Virus record (IMG/VR): IMGVR_UViG_3300035670_000052
Location: 55,576 to 119,575 of that record
Strand: one strand, 5' to 3'
DNA from: a virus
Length of the DNA: 64,000 bases
Below, piece by piece: positions 34,701 through 44,300 of this stretch; the first letter of the stretch is position 1; each line of letters starts with the position of its first letter. The translations under genes were made by a program, and so were the position numbers. The notes under the pieces were generated by a model. The model saw only the letters and a program-made list of their open reading frames with translations. It was not told the DNA's origin and did no database searches.

Positions 34701-36585
34701 ATTTCTTGCTAACGTTGATAAAGTTTATTATTGGGTTATTAAAGGCGGTGGTGGATGGGGCGATGAACCTTTTGATACTTTATCATTACAATATTCGATT
34801 GATGGAACTGCTTGGTCAGCTACTATTGACTCTACAAATTATTCAGATATTTTATCTACAAATAGTTGGACTCTAAAGTCTGTAACAGTTCCTGCAGGTG
34901 CCAAATATTATAATGGTGTTTACTTAAGATTTTCACAACCTGGTTATAATACATCTAGTGTTTATAGAAGTTGGGCATTTACTTCAGTTTTATTTGATTT
35001 AAACAGTATATCTTCATCAGGATCTGGAAAATCTACATCATTTGCTTTGATGGATTTATCATCTTCATCTAATATTATTTTCCCAACTCCTCAACCTGGA
35101 ACTAGATTAACGACAGTTGGTAGTGTTACTGGAATGGCAACCAGAACTGAAGTGCCATCTTCAACACCAATTGTGGTATTTGACGGTAATGGTTTTTATG
35201 GTTCAACTAGATGGGTTTCAATACCAAATAAAGTCTTTTTAGGTGGTATGTCCAGACTATATTATTGGGTAAATCGTGGTGGTGGTGGATGGGGAGATAC
35301 CCCCTATGACACTTTATCATTACAGTATTCAATTGATGGAACTACTTGGTCAGCCACTATTGATTCAATTTCACAAACAACTAGTTATGATGGTACAAGT
35401 GAAATTTCAAGTAATCAATGGACTTTAAGAGAAGTTGATATTCCACAAGGAGCCAAATATTATAATGGTGTTTACTTAAGATTTTCACAATCTACTTATA
35501 ATACATCAAATGTATATTATACTTGGGCAGTAACTTCAATAGTTGCAACTATTAACGAATATGATCAATCTTATACACCAAGTACACTTAGTTTAATTGA
35601 TCTCTTAAATCAAGATACTTTTAATCTGACAAAACCACGTACAGCTGCAAGAATAACTACAGTTAGTGGTGTTGCTGGAATGGCAACCAGAACTGAAGTG
35701 CCATCTTCAACACCAATTGTGGTATTTGGTGAGGCTGACTTATATCCTGGATTTTATGGTTCATCAAGAACATTAACAAATAGATCGAAAATTTTCCTCT
35801 CTAATGTTAATCAAGTTCAATTTTATGTTAATAAAGGTGGATCTAATGGGGCTCAAACATGGGGTGATGAACCATTTTCATCATTATTTTTACAATATTC
35901 CGCCGATGGAATTACTTGGTCTACACTTTATGAAGTAGTAAGGACTACAGTATCACCAAATACATGGACTCTTCAAACTGTCACAGTTCCAGCGGGAGCA
36001 AAATACTACAATGGAGTTTTCTTAAGATTCTCCCAACAATCTTATAATGCATCTTCTTCATATTACACATGGGCAGCTACATCAGTAGTGGCACTTCCAT
36101 CATCTGGAACTTCTGGAACTATTAGTTATTCTGACGATACAACAACAAACAGTACATATTATCCATCCGTAATTTCCGCAACTAGTGGTGGTTCTTTAAG
36201 AATTTCTTCCACAAAACTAACATACAACCCTTCAACTGGAAGACTTTCTTCAAGTAGTGTTTCTGACTCTAAAGGAGACTTAAGAACAATTCCAGTTAAT
36301 GTGAAAAGTACTGGATATACACTAGTGCTTTCTGATGCTGGTAAGATTATATCAACATCTTCTGGAATAACAATTCCTACTAATGTCTTTAGTAGTGGAG
36401 ATGCTATTAGTGTATTTAATAATTCAGCATCAACACAAACAATAACTGCAAGTTCCGTTACGATGTATTTTCCTGGTTATTCTTCAGCTTTTGGATCTAT
36501 AACATTGGATGCGAGAGGTGTATGCACAATTCTTTGTGTATCATCTAATGTTTTTGTAATTTCTGGTGCAGGATTGATACCATGA
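31711..36585 (+). CDS. Second giant fibre: collagen-like shaft and five tandem globular domains
   Basis: This 1624-aa protein begins with a connector (VRYNSGRVRKFDQTG), a Gly-X-Gln shaft (about residues 82-570) including a few GPP-like triplets, and then five tandem copies (period about 178 aa) of a domain. Each domain has RLTTV-type, (M)ATRTEVPGSTPIVVFDGNG, WGDEPFDTLSLQYS, and AKYYNGVYLRFSQ blocks. A C-terminal region follows (GTISYSDDTTTNS.., ISVFNNSASTQTITASSV). The domains could be multivalent ligand-binding modules. They are very alike, so recent duplication or conversion is likely. Confidence 0.75.
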   Translation: MVRYNSGRVRKFDQTGITSDRYQFLGLEQAEPDLGDPIVGVSSVIANPAPPGDQYVLAAVDGQVGKRYWLKSTNLVGIGSTGTQGTAGPPGSQGVQGSLSNFQGTQGRQGTQGNQGLQGNQGIQGVQGFLSNFQGTQGNQGSQGTQGNQGLQGTQGNQGLQGTSGNQGSQGLQGNQGVQGVQGFLSNFQGTQGNQGSQGLQGNQGTQGLQGSIGSQGTQGFQGIQGNQGTQGLQGSIGSQGTQGFQGIQGNQGLQGNFGNQGVQGAQGSQGVQGPNGSFGAKGDQGVQGLQGLQGTSVQGSQGAQGVLSNFQGTQGNQGIQGSQGMQGAQGVQGFLSNFQGTQGNQGLQGNQGIQGVQGFLSNFQGTQGIQGSQGSQATQGVQGAQGSIGPQGFQGLQSSQGMQGNIGNQGGQGLQGLQGTQGFSGSTGSKGDQGAQGLQGLQGSQGNQGLSNQGPQGPQGSQGSQGLQGSQGTQGFTGGEGRQGAQGPQGVQGLSGGEGRQGAQGPQGVQGVQGLQGFSGNVGSKGDQGAQGVGAQGTQGLQGFSGSIGGKGDQGAQGIQGVQGLTGISPLTSASLAVIDAAVSSTINLGSGARLSTVASVSAMATRTEVPGSTSIVVFDGNGNRSATTAGKYYLSAVSKLFYWVNRGGGGWGDDPAGTTVELQFSYDGSTGWTALDQVTTSIVSSNNTWIQREIILSNFSGSQYYNGVYLRFVQSPLSRSSNVDTWAFTSVIYQAGSAGGGGSTSTGSNSLAVMDVSSTSTISLPSYPSTSGVRLTTVSGVTGMTSRTEVPGSTPIVVFDGNGIANSTRTVTLPNRVYLSTVNKLYYWVIKGGGGWGDEPFDTLSLQYSYDGTNWLGTIDSTAYQDILSTNTWTQKSVTVPAAAKYYNGVYLRFSQPGYNTSSTYRSWAITSIIPDFGAAGGGSSGGSTSLALVDLSSSNNFDFPTPQPGARLTTVSAVTGMATRTEVPGSTPIVVFDGNGFYGSTRTATIKNKVFLANVDKVYYWVIKGGGGWGDEPFDTLSLQYSIDGTAWSATIDSTNYSDILSTNSWTLKSVTVPAGAKYYNGVYLRFSQPGYNTSSVYRSWAFTSVLFDLNSISSSGSGKSTSFALMDLSSSSNIIFPTPQPGTRLTTVGSVTGMATRTEVPSSTPIVVFDGNGFYGSTRWVSIPNKVFLGGMSRLYYWVNRGGGGWGDTPYDTLSLQYSIDGTTWSATIDSISQTTSYDGTSEISSNQWTLREVDIPQGAKYYNGVYLRFSQSTYNTSNVYYTWAVTSIVATINEYDQSYTPSTLSLIDLLNQDTFNLTKPRTAARITTVSGVAGMATRTEVPSSTPIVVFGEADLYPGFYGSSRTLTNRSKIFLSNVNQVQFYVNKGGSNGAQTWGDEPFSSLFLQYSADGITWSTLYEVVRTTVSPNTWTLQTVTVPAGAKYYNGVFLRFSQQSYNASSSYYTWAATSVVALPSSGTSGTISYSDDTTTNSTYYPSVISATSGGSLRISSTKLTYNPSTGRLSSSSVSDSKGDLRTIPVNVKSTGYTLVLSDAGKIISTSSGITIPTNVFSSGDAISVFNNSASTQTITASSVTMYFPGYSSAFGSITLDARGVCTILCVSSNVFVISGAGLIP
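31954..33416 (+). repeat. Gly-X-Gln collagen-like coding repeat, fibre 2
   Basis: About 1.45 kb of 9-nt-period repeats. A block of 80 nt (32044-32123) and one of 95 nt (32740-32834) are identical to stretches at 25386-25465 and 25389-25483 in fibre 1. This indicates exchange or duplication between the two genes. Confidence 0.85.
33432..36090 (+). repeat. Five tandem domain repeats within fibre 2
   Basis: Copies begin near 33432, 33964, 34500, 35037 and 35587. Each encodes TRTEVP(G/S)STPIVVFDGNG-like and YYNGVYLRFSQ motifs. Copies 2-4 are the most alike, including matched stretches of DNA near the FDTLSLQYS and TSSTYRSW codons; copies 1 and 5 diverge. Confidence 0.85.
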
Positions 36586-37241
36586 GTATTCAGCAACTAT
36601 TTTTTTCAGGTGGATTTAGTTTACAATTACCTGATTTTATTTCTTCTGGATCAAAATTACCTGTTTATGGAACAAGTGGTGGTTCCTACCCTCCTCCTGG
36701 ATGGGTTGGTGTTCAAAATGCTTCTGTTGATGATGGTTGGTTATCTATTTTTCTTCCATTTACATTTTATATTGCTGGAAATGGATACACTACAACCTAT
36801 ATAAGTTCAAATACCTATCTTACATTTGGTTCTGGATCTGCCAGTTTTAGCGGATTATCTGCCTCAAATCCAGCTCTTCCAAAATTTATGTTTGGTGCTT
36901 TCGATAACTCTTTTCAAAGAGTTTCTAGATTCACTAGTGGAACCGATTATCAAAGAATTCGTTATGAAGGAACTGCCTCTACTATTGGTACTGTAGGTTC
37001 TCCAAATATTGTTCTTGAAATTACGTTATTTAATCCAGAAAATTATGGTGGATTAAATGTTCTCGAATTATTAACAGGGGATCATAACAGAACAGGAGGA
37101 GTAAGTCTTGTGGCAAATTCATCTACAGCATACGCTACATATACTCAATCTCCTTTTAGAAGTTATGTATTTGTAGGAAATAGCAATGGAACATCATGGA
37201 AAATTTATACAGATTATTATGTAAATAACACTGATTATTAA
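36582..37241 (+). CDS. Tail fibre-associated protein
   Basis: This 219-aa protein has GGSYPPPGWVGVQNASVDDGWLSIFLPFTFYIAGNGYTT, then YISSNTYLTFGSGSASFSGLSAS, PKFMFGAFDNSFQRV and SPNIVLEITLFNPENYGG. This arrangement occurs in cyanophage tail-fibre-tip proteins and resembles nidogen-like extracellular domains. It overlaps the second giant fibre by 4 nt and may be its distal tip or chaperone. Function is inferred. Confidence 0.6.
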   Translation: MSIQQLFFSGGFSLQLPDFISSGSKLPVYGTSGGSYPPPGWVGVQNASVDDGWLSIFLPFTFYIAGNGYTTTYISSNTYLTFGSGSASFSGLSASNPALPKFMFGAFDNSFQRVSRFTSGTDYQRIRYEGTASTIGTVGSPNIVLEITLFNPENYGGLNVLELLTGDHNRTGGVSLVANSSTAYATYTQSPFRSYVFVGNSNGTSWKIYTDYYVNNTDY

Positions 37242-37256
37242 GCTAACTAGCACCTC

Positions 37257-37285
37257 TTGACAACCCTTCACAGATGCTATATAAT
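37257..37285 (+). promoter_or_regulatory. Consensus sigma70 promoter
   Basis: TTGACA (37257-37262), 17 nt, TATAAT (37280-37285), a perfect match. It lies right after the late tail gene region and 26 nt before ATG 37311. It drives the 61-aa gene and the antitoxin-like gene that follow. Confidence 0.9.
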
Positions 37286-37310
37286 ACTCAGGTAATCAAT
37301 CAAAGACCAA

Positions 37311-37496
37311 ATGAAAACCGAAGAGTTCTTGAGTCGTTGCGTTGTCGATACTCTTGCACGTAAATTTTACCTATATTCTAGTGAAGGTTCAGAACGAATC
37401 GTAGAATGCGAGAATGTTGACCAGTTTATGAACGTACTGGAAGTTGTGCGCACTCAGGTAAGTGAAGATTGTCTTGCATACACCGATCCTCTTTAA
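37311..37496 (+). CDS. Small hypothetical protein
   Basis: This 61-aa protein (MKTEEFLSRCVVDTLARKFYLYSSEGSERIV..) is mixed alpha/beta and acidic. It follows a consensus promoter and precedes the Phd-like gene with 3 nt between. No motif is recognised. It is transcribed early or by the host enzyme, judging from the promoter. Confidence 0.6.
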   Translation: MKTEEFLSRCVVDTLARKFYLYSSEGSERIVECENVDQFMNVLEVVRTQVSEDCLAYTDPL

Positions 37497-37499
37497 GAA

Positions 37500-37673
37500 A
37501 TGGAAGTTTTCACTGTAGATGAATTTCAAGAACATTTTGATAAACTCATGGAAAGAGTCGAAAATGGTGAACATCTAGGTATAATCAACGAAAACGGCCA
37601 GGCGACAGTGATGATGCCATACGATGATGACCTTATACGAATACACACTGAATTAAACAACGAAGCATCTTGA
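37500..37673 (+). CDS. Phd/YefM-like antitoxin, orphan
   Basis: A 57-aa peptide, MEVFTVDEFQEHFDKLMERVENGEHLGIINENGQ, then ATVMMPYDDD, fits the N-terminal DNA-binding core of Phd/YefM antitoxins (sVxEaRxxLxxLlxrVxxGExxxIxxxGkpvAVlmP). It lacks a long C-terminal toxin-binding tail. No toxin gene lies next to it: the downstream feature is a tRNA promoter whose -35 overlaps its stop codon. Possible roles are neutralising a host toxin or regulating transcription; both are inference. Confidence 0.65.
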   Translation: MEVFTVDEFQEHFDKLMERVENGEHLGIINENGQATVMMPYDDDLIRIHTELNNEAS

Positions 37674-37698
37674 CAAAGAGTTCCAGATCCTCTATAAT
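37670..37698 (+). promoter_or_regulatory. Consensus sigma70 promoter for the tRNA-like genes
   Basis: TTGACA (37670-37675), 17 nt, TATAAT (37693-37698). It lies 13 nt before the first tRNA-like sequence and overlaps the antitoxin-like stop codon. It matches full consensus. Confidence 0.9.
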
Positions 37699-37710
37699 TG
37701 ATCTGTTCAA

Positions 37711-37798
37711 GCGAGTGAGACTTGGTAGTCAGAGGAGTCTTATAAACTCTTTCCGCCAGATTAGCGGCTTTGACCTGGTTCGAATCCAGGCACTCGTA
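37711..37798 (+). tRNA. Type II tRNA-like gene, apparent UAU anticodon
   Basis: The acceptor GCGAGTG pairs with CACTCGT (one G-U), and the T arm CCTGG-TTCGAAT-CCAGG is perfect. An anticodon stem GGAGT/ACTCT encloses CTTATAA, placing UAU at 37741-37743. A 23-nt variable region with a CCGC/GCGG stem makes it type II (Leu/Ser/Tyr class), yet UAU reads isoleucine. The D arm is short (GAC-TTGGTA-GTC). Discriminator is A. It could be a Leu isoacceptor with a shifted anticodon, an Ile decoder, or inactive. Confidence 0.6.
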
Positions 37799-37800
37799 TC

Positions 37801-37838
37801 TGCTTACCCATTTTGTAGTGGGTTTTAGAGGGTAAGCA
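37801..37838 (+). repeat. Inverted repeat between tRNA-like genes, with two competing hairpins
   Basis: TGCTTACCC (37801-37809) and GGGTAAGCA (37830-37838) are perfect 9-nt complements. Inside, ACCCA (37806-37810) can pair instead with TGGGT (37819-37823), followed by TTTT. The two folds are mutually exclusive, as in attenuators. Confidence 0.6.
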
Positions 37839-37855
37839 ACAGTAAACCTACTTGA

Positions 37856-37939
37856 AAAGCGGTGACGTAACTGGTAGCCGTATCAGACTTAAAATCTGCT
37901 GGGAGTATTCCCGTGGGGGTTCGATTCCCCCCTCGCCCT
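37856..37939 (+). tRNA. tRNA-Leu(UAA)-like gene with mismatched acceptor stem
   Basis: The T arm GGGGG-TTCGATT-CCCCC, a variable arm (GGGA-GTAT-TCCC), a D arm ACG..CGT with GG, and an anticodon loop CTTAAAA (UAA at about 37890) mark a type II tRNA-Leu. The acceptor 5' strand AAAGCGG does not pair with 3' CTCGCCC beyond about four bases with a bulge, and the base after it is T instead of A. It is probably decaying, or needs correction. The TCAGA/TCTGC anticodon stem has a mismatched first pair. Confidence 0.55.
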
Positions 37940-37942
37940 ATA

Positions 37943-37950
37943 AAATAAAT
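37943..37950 (+). promoter_or_regulatory. Late-promoter-like motif
   Basis: AATAAATA just after the tRNA-like gene, 20 nt before ATG 37971. Weak match to the late consensus. Confidence 0.35.
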
Positions 37951-37970
37951 ATAAGATATGGGAAATCCCA

Positions 37971-38276
37971 ATGTCTTATCGTATTGATCACGCATACTGC
38001 TGGTACAACAATGGCAGTATGATTGTGAAGATGTATTTTATCAATCATATACCTTTTACATTTGATGAACTTCCAGATGGTCATTTGTACGATCAAGATC
38101 TTTGTAGATTAGCAGATCAACAATGCACATTTGAACCGGAAGATTTGTATAAAAATTCATTCTATTTAATAGATGAAGAAGTACATCCATGTTTTTTTCC
38201 AGTTGAGTTAGAAAATCCTGAAGATCTTCCAGATAACCTTGAATATGATTATGGTGAAGAAGACTTGACTAACTAA
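37971..38276 (+). CDS. Acidic hypothetical protein
   Basis: This 101-aa protein starts MSYRIDHAYCWYNNGSMIVKMYFINHIPFTFDELPDG and has a strongly acidic tail (LENPEDLPDNLEYDYGEEDLTN). Four Cys residues (positions about 10, 45, 52 and 73) could form disulphides or a metal site. It sits between the tRNA-like genes and the 2042-aa virion protein. Function unknown. Confidence 0.6.
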   Translation: MSYRIDHAYCWYNNGSMIVKMYFINHIPFTFDELPDGHLYDQDLCRLADQQCTFEPEDLYKNSFYLIDEEVHPCFFPVELENPEDLPDNLEYDYGEEDLTN

Positions 38277-38279
38277 ATA
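38273..38279 (+). promoter_or_regulatory. Late promoter motif CTAAATA
   Basis: Exact CTAAATA overlapping the previous stop codon, 32 nt before ATG 38312. It is well placed to drive the large virion gene. Confidence 0.65.
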
Positions 38280-38311
38280 AAACATAGAATTACTACAGCT
38301 AATATAATACA

Positions 38312-41300
38312 ATGCCTCTTAATAAGTTAGAGAATTTTATTAAGAATACAGAAGGTCGTATTCTTTATGTAAATCCAAATGATCTTGATTCAACTGATTC
38401 GATTACTAATCAAGGAAATTCACTTGCTCAACCGTTTAAGACTGTACAAAGAGCTCTTTTAGAATCAGCAAGATTTTCTTATTTGAGAGGTTATAATAAT
38501 GATCTTACTGAAAAAACTACAATTTTACTTTTTCCAGGTGAACATTTAATTGACAATAGACCTGGTTATGCAATTTATGATAATGATCCCCTTGGTGCAT
38601 ATGCGGTTCCCCCAACTGGTGGTGTTGGAGTTCCTGCACCACAAACTTTATCATTAGAACTAGATTCAGTATTTGATCTGACTGATCCAGACAATATTCT
38701 TTACAAATTTAATAGTGTATATGGTGGTGTTATTGTTCCTCGTGGCACTTCAATTGTCGGTCTTGATTTAAGAAAGACTAAGATTCGTCCAAAATATGTC
38801 CCAAATCCAACCGACCCAAGTGCAACTAATTCTGCAATTTTTAGAATTACTGGTGCTTGCTATTTTTGGCAATTATCAATCTTTGATGGTGATGAAAGTG
38901 GATTAGTTTATACAAATCCAACATATTCTACCAGTATATATCAATCTACTCCTACGTTTTCTCACCACAAACTAACTTGTTTTGAATATGCGGATGGTGT
39001 AAATCCTGTTGGTTCTTATGAATTAACAGATCTTGATATGTATTATAGTAAGCTCTCGAATGCTTACAATACTTATAGAAATATTGATGCAAAATATCCT
39101 TCTGAACCATTAGGATTTTCGAAAAAAGCCCCAGAATGGGAAATTGTTGGTGCATTCGCATCTGATCCTATTGATATTACTGGATTATTTTCGGGCAATG
39201 GTACAACTGCCGGAGCTAGAGTTACTGTAACTACCGCGTTTGAACATAATTTAAATTCCGGAACTCCAATTAAAATTCGTGATGTTTCGGAAGGAACTTA
39301 TAATGTTTCAACAAAAGTACAAGAAGTTTTAAGTCCAACTCAATTTACATATCTCTTAACCTCATTTCCAATCAATTTAGATGCAAATCCAAGTGTATCT
39401 GGTGCAACAGTTACTGTCGAAACGGATACTGTCTCTGGTGCTTCTCCATACATTTTTAACTGCTCTTTAAGATCAGTATGGGGTATGAACGGAATGCACG
39501 CTGATGGGTCAAAGGCATCAGGCTTCCGTTCCATGGTTGTTGCACAGTTCACCGCAGTATCACTACAAAAAGATGACCGTGCATTTGTAAAATATAATAA
39601 TGTAGCAAGAGCATATGAAGGTGTTACCATTTCTCCAGTATCAGGAGCAGCTTTATCATCTGGCTCTTCTCAAACTGATGCAGAATTGGTTTATCACTTA
39701 GATCAAAACGCAATATATCGAAATGGATGGGAAACTAGCCATATTAAAATTTCCAATGATTCCTTTATTCAAATCGTATCTGTTTTTGCAATTGGTTTTA
39801 ATAAGCATTTTGATGTTCAAAGTGGTAGTGATGCATCTATTACAAACTCCAACTCTAATTTTGGTCAAATTTCATTAAATGCTGAAGGTTTTAAAAATGC
39901 TGCCTTTGGCAAAGATAATAAAGCATTTATTACATCAATTATACCTCCCAGAAATATTGATGAATTTGATGAAGACATTATTGAATGGCTTTCTTTAGAT
40001 GTTGGCATTACAACTGCATATGGTAATGATACTACTGATACCTCTAGACTTTACCTTTATGGTTTTACTGCCAAAGATAGTCTTCCAGTTAGCTTAACAC
40101 AAGGATATCGTGTCGGTGCTCGTAAAAATGATATCTTATATCTTTCATATAATGGGGTAGAATATAATGCTAAAATATACATGGAGGATCCTAGTGGTGT
40201 TGGATTAATTAGTGCTGAAAAATCATATTCAGTAATAGGATCTCCATCAAATAATATTTTTACTTTAAATACTCCTTTAAATTTATTAACAACTGGAGAA
40301 AAAGTTGTTATTAATAGTGAAGATGGAGATCTGCCCGAAAATATAACAGAGCATATTCCATATTATGTCATTAAAATTAATTCAACTCAAATCAAATTAG
40401 CAACATCATATACTAATGCAATTTTAGACAACCCAATTACTGTTTATGGTGGAACAAATCTAATCATCAAAAGTAGGGTGTCTGATAAAAATGCTGGTGA
40501 ATATGGTTCTCCTCTTCAATATGATGATACCTATCAAAATTGGTATATAAAAGTTGCAGAAGATAATCAAATATATAATCTTCTCAATACAATTGGTGTT
40601 CAAACACTTACAGAAACTACAGATTTAAGTTATATAAAAAGAGTTTCTGATGGAAGAGCTCTTGATGAAAAATTATATAAAGTTAGGGTAGTTATTCCAA
40701 AAGAATTTGCAAATGCAAAAAATCCAGAATCTGGATTTGTTTTGCAAGAATCAAGTTCAACTGGTGCTAGAAATTCTGCAGATTTTAGTCGTACTACAAT
40801 ATCAACAAGTGATTATGACTATAAGAAAAACCCAAGATTTATTGAAAAATGTACATTACAAGATAATACAGTAACAGTCACTACAGAACTTCCTCATAAT
40901 TTAAAAGTTGGGGATATTGTAATTATTAAATATGTAACTGACACTATTAATACTACTGGAGATCAAACTTTAGGATACAATGGTTATTTTAAAGTTACGA
41001 CTATCCCAAATATAATGAGTTTTCAATATGATATTGTAGATATAAAAGGAAAGTCACACTCTCCTGGAGTTTTTACTAATGATGTAACAAATAGAACAAC
41101 AACATTACCAAGATATGAAAGAAATGATTTAAAATCAAATATATTCATTTATAGAAATCAAGTAATTTCTCCATATATTGAAAACAGCCAAGATGGAATC
41201 TACCATCTTTATCTACTGAATGCAAGCAATACAGTCTCAACAGAGTTTACAAATTTACAATACAGTCAAAATAGTGTTGATTTATACCCCCAATTAGATA

Positions 41301-44300
41301 GAGATAATTTCGATTCTAACCCAGAATCTTCTATTACATTTGCCAAGAGAAATCCAATTGGTGATATTGTAACAAATGATCTTAAAAGAAGTGTTACTAG
41401 AGAAACTGTTGATAAATTACTAAAAGATTTTGGAAAAGGATTGAGAATTTCTAATGTTTCTAGTACATCATCTTCCGCAACGATTACAATTGATCGTGAT
41501 CATTTGTTAGGCGGAATAGTTGGATATTCTGCTTTAACTGGTGGAAGTGGTCATACTCCAGGAACTTATTATAATGTAAAATTATATAATGATCTTGCCT
41601 TATCTGAATGGAATGGTGCAACAGCAAAAGTTACAGTTTCAGGTTCTGGATCTGTTACAAATGCTGAGATAATTGCAAACGGTTCTGCATATACAAATAA
41701 TTCAACTTTATATTTTGACAGTTTAAAAATTGGTGGATCTGCAAGTGCAAGAATTACAGTTTCAACTTCTGGAATTTCTACAAGTATAGGTGATGTTGTA
41801 CAAATTGCTGGAGCTGGCACTACAACTTCAAATCAATATTATAGGATTACTTCATTACCAGCAACAAATCAAATAGCAGTTGCAAGAACATCTGGTGATG
41901 CTTCTATTGCTTCTGGTCAATATGCATTAGTTATTGGCCCATCAGTAAAAATTAGTAGCACATCATACACATCAAATACAGGTCTTTTAACAGTTAATTC
42001 ATCATCTGCACACGGATTATTGGCTGGAAATAGATTTAGAATTATTGATTCATCAAATAATAATCTTGGTGACTATGTTGTAAATGAAAGAATTAGCTTA
42101 ACTTCATTTACAGCTTTTACATATAAATCTATTTCTGCATCAAATGGATTTATTTTAAAACATGGCTTATCAGCTAATAATGGAGTTTCTGATACTAGAG
42201 GTGAAAACTTAGGTGTAAGAGGAATTCCATTATATGCAAATGAGTCATTAAAACTTCAAAATTCAATTACAACAGATACTGTAATTGATGTATTACCATC
42301 TACGGTTGGAATAACAACAATTGCAGGAAGATTCCCATTAGGATCTTATATTCAAATTGATAATGAAATTATGAGAATCACTACTTCTGGTAGTGAAACT
42401 ACATTTGGTGTTATCAGAGGTTCTTTGGGAACACGTCAAGAAGATCATGATGCAAATTCTATAATTCGTAAAATTGAACCAATAGCAGTAGAATTTAGAA
42501 GACCTTCAATTTTACGTGCATCTGGTCACACATTTGAATATATGGGATTTGGACCTGGCAACTATTCAACGGGTCTTCCGCAAGTTCAAATACGTGCTCT
42601 TACAGATAGAGAGGAATTTCTTTCACAAGCACAAGAAAGATCTTGTGGTGCTGTAATTTACACTGGAATGAATAATAAAGGTGATGTTTACAGTGGTAAT
42701 ACAAAAACTATTGCATCTAGTGGTGAGATTATTTCTTATGACATTCCAAAACCAACAGTAACTGGACAAGATCCTACAAAATTAAGTGTTGTATTTGACG
42801 AAGTTACTGTTAAAGAAAGATTATTGGTTGAAGGTGGTGCATCTGCAACTGTTCTTTCCCAATTTAACGGACCTCTTACACTTAATGGGCAACTTAGAGT
42901 TAAGGCAAAAGCAACATTTAGTAGACAAGTAAAAATTTCAAATACTACACCATCAACCAACAAATTTACTGGTGCTTTGATCATCAATGGTGGTGTAGGA
43001 ATTCTTGAAAATATAAATGTTGGTGGAATTGGTTCATTCTCAAATTCTCAAGATTCAACTACTATTGCCAACGGATCTATAGTTACAAATGGTGGAGTTG
43101 GAATTGAAAAAAGACTTAATGTTGGCGGCGCAGTTGGATTTACAAGTACTACAGACTCGACAAGTGGATCAACTGGAGCATTTGTGATAACTGGTGGTGT
43201 TGGAATTGGCAAAAACTTAAATGTTAGTGGAATTACAAATGCTGAAAACAGCACCGATTCCACATTAATTTCAAATGGATCTTTAACCGTTCAAGGTGGA
43301 GTTGGAATTAGAAAAAGACTTAATGTTGGTGGTGCTGTTGGATTTACAAGTACTACAGATTCCACATCCACAACTTCTGGCGCATTAATTGTAACTGGTG
43401 GTGTTGGAATTGGTAAAACAGTATTCATTGGTGGTAGTTTAAATGTTGCATTAACTAGATCTACAACTCTTGGTGGAACATTGAGTGTTGTTGGAAATAC
43501 AAATTTGAGTGGAACATTGGGTGTTGCAGCTGGTCAAGCAACTGATCTTGGCGGAACATTAAATGTTGATGGTGCCACAACATTGCAAAGCACATTAGAT
43601 GTTACTGGAAGTTCAACATTTAATAGTAATACCACAATTAATGGAATATTAGATGTAAACTCTGGTGCCACTATTGATAATATCAGAATTGGAATTGCAA
43701 ATGACAATACAATTGACACAAGCACTGGTGGATTAACATTAGATTCTTCGAGTGGTACAACTACAATCAGCGATAATACTACTATAACAGGAACTCTTGA
43801 TGTTTCTGCAAATATAACTGGAAGTAGTGCTATCAGTGCTACTGGTAATATTAGTGCTGGTAATAGATTAATTGGACAACTTCAAAGATCAGTCAGAATT
43901 GTGGGGTCTGGGGTCGATTCTACATTTAACAATAGCAGTGATGTTACAGTTACCCTACCAGACAAAACTAAAATAACAGTTTCTGGAAGCACAGATCCTG
44001 GTATTTCAAATGGATTTAGGGAAAATATGACTGCAACCAGACAGGGTGATGCAGATACTTTGATGTTTAGGGGAATCAATGGTGGAACTTCAGTAGGAAG
44101 TGGTGGACTCACATGTGCTGGTGATATTATTGCATTTGCTTCTGATGAAAGATTAAAAACTAATATTGAGCCAATCGAAAATGCGGTTGATAAGGTACTC
44201 AAACTCCGTGGATTTACATATAACTTTAATGAAATTGGAGAAGAACTTGGATTTGATGCATCACTAAGACATGCAGGTGTATCCGCACAAGAAGTTCAAG

